Part shown: positions 10,621 to 11,394 of the stretch, piece after piece
Layout of the letters: the number at the start of each line of letters is the position of its first letter
Position numbering within the stretch: position 1 is the stretch's first letter
DNA from: Bacillota bacterium
Lineage (GTDB): Bacteria > Bacillota > Clostridia > Peptostreptococcales > Anaerovoracaceae
Assembly: GCA_016282655.1 (NCBI GenBank)
Contig: JAEELK010000236.1
Coordinates: 1-11,394 of the forward strand
DNA length: 11,394 nucleotides
Direction of reading: 5' to 3'
Translations under genes and position numbers: made by a program
The notes under the pieces: generated by a model
Database searches by the model: none
What the model was told of the DNA's origin: nothing
Seen by the model: only the letters and a program-made list of their open reading frames with translations

Positions 10621-11394
10621 CTAGAGGGCGTTCTTTTTTATGAACTCTCTGTCGTGGGCGTATTGGGTCGCCGTGTCGCGGCTGATCTGACCCGAACGGA
10701 CGAGGCGCACGAGGGCCTGGTCCATGGTCTGGCCGCCGATGGCGGAGCTCGTCGCGATGGCGTTCGCGATCTGCGGGGTGTTTCCGCCGCGGATCAGGTT
10801 GCGGATGGCGTCGGTGACGAGCATGAGCTCGCAGGCGAGGCAGCGGCCGCCGCCGATCTTCGGGACGAGCTGCTGCGTCAGGACGGCCTGCAGGCACATG
10901 GAGAGCTGCAGGCGGATCTGCGCCTGCATGGCCTCCGGAAAGACCTGCACGATGCGGTCCACCGCGTCGGAGGCGCTGCCGGTGTGCAGCGTGCCGAAGA
11001 CGAGGTGGCCGGTCTCTGCGGCGGTGATGGCGGTCTCGATGGTGTCTTTGTCGCGCATCTCGCCGATCAGGATGACGTTCGGGTCCTCGCGAAGGCTGGC
11101 CCGCAGGCCCTCGGAAAAGCTTCTGGTGTCCTTTCCGACCTCGCGCTGGTTGATGGCGCAGAGGTCCGGCTTGTAGACGTACTCCACGGGGTCTTCGAGC
11201 GTCACGATATGCGCCTTGCGGTGGTGGTTGACGAAATCGATCATCGCCGCGAGGGTGGTGGATTTGCCGGAGCCGGTCTCGCCAGTGACGAGGACGATGC
11301 CTTTGTGCAGGTCCGGCAGATCGAGCGCGGCGGGGGGAAGCCCCAGCCCCGCGAGATCCGGGATCTCCTCGCGCAGCAGGCGCAGCGCCACGGA
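10621..11394 (-). CDS. pilT: Type IV pilus retraction ATPase PilT (C-terminal 257 residues, cut by window edge)
   Basis: A cytoplasmic hexameric ATPase of the PilT/GspE superfamily that powers pilin removal (retraction, twitching). Counting visible residues from the window edge: Walker A GETGSGKST (38-46), Asp box IVTLEDPVEYV (63-73), Walker B NVILIGEMRD (106-115) and His box ETGHLVFGTLHT (127-138) are all intact. The PilT hallmark AIRNLIR follows, then GGQTMDQALVRLV near the end. There is no tetracysteine zinc motif, and the C-terminus is short, which separates it from PilB/GspE. The stop is TAG at 10621. By comparison with the usual length of about 345 residues, roughly 90-100 N-terminal residues lie outside the window; the GTG near 11391 is internal, not the start. 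pilC follows after 30 nt. Confidence 0.95.
   Translation of the reverse strand, partial: SVALRLLREEIPDLAGLGLPPAALDLPDLHKGIVLVTGETGSGKSTTLAAMIDFVNHHRKAHIVTLEDPVEYVYKPDLCAINQREVGKDTRSFSEGLRASLREDPNVILIGEMRDKDTIETAITAAETGHLVFGTLHTGSASDAVDRIVQVFPEAMQAQIRLQLSMCLQAVLTQQLVPKIGGGRCLACELMLVTDAIRNLIRGGNTPQIANAIATSSAIGGQTMDQALVRLVRSGQISRDTATQYAHDREFIKKNAL

Noticed and set aside
1..11394. Mobile elements, tRNA or rRNA genes
   Set aside because: I found no transposase, integrase, terminal inverted repeats, target duplications or RNA-gene sequences; gene order is a coherent pilus locus.

Overview
The window is a GC-rich bacterial segment with every supported gene on the minus strand, so it reads from the right end to the left end. 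It is part of a type IV pilus (T4P) locus. The Class III prepilin leaders, the pilT-pilC-pilin order, the strong Shine-Dalgarno (SD) sequences and the style of the minor pseudopilins suggest an anaerobic, gut-type member of the Clostridia (Oscillospiraceae-like). That assignment is inference; there is no rRNA or other phylogenetic marker here.

Right part (11394 to 9376): the end of pilT, a retraction ATPase cut by the window edge, is followed after 30 nt by pilC, the inner-membrane platform protein. An intergenic stretch of about 150 nt then carries a candidate promoter, a dyad and a 5'-leader hairpin. Next comes a very small major pilin (9219-8902, 105 aa) with a textbook leader, Glu+5 and Pro+22. 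A strong bidirectional intrinsic terminator (8832-8862) closes that unit.

Left part (8830 to 1): a new candidate sigma-A-type promoter (TTGAAT, 17 bp, TAATAT at 8806-8778) precedes an overlapping cluster of three genes. The first is a GTG-started 2666-aa protein with a perfect prepilin N-terminus (G9, E14, P31). Its exported part holds three GLUG-type beta-helix modules, three linker domains marked by YPxP and HYG[DS]W, Ig-like segments, three InlB/Listeria-Bacteroides-type repeats and a C-terminal CxxC domain. The second is a 205-aa pseudopilin-like protein without Glu+5, overlapping by TGATG. The third is another pseudopilin, overlapping by ATGA and cut by the left edge.

How the parts may work together: PilT and PilC drive and scaffold fibre dynamics, and the small pilin makes the shaft. 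The giant prepilin and the two minor pseudopilins plausibly form an initiation/tip complex that presents a very large adhesin. This would do in one polypeptide what PilY1 plus the minor pilins do in proteobacteria. The giant pilin-adhesin and its threefold repeated architecture are the most interesting content of the window. PilB, the prepilin peptidase and PilMNO are not in view.
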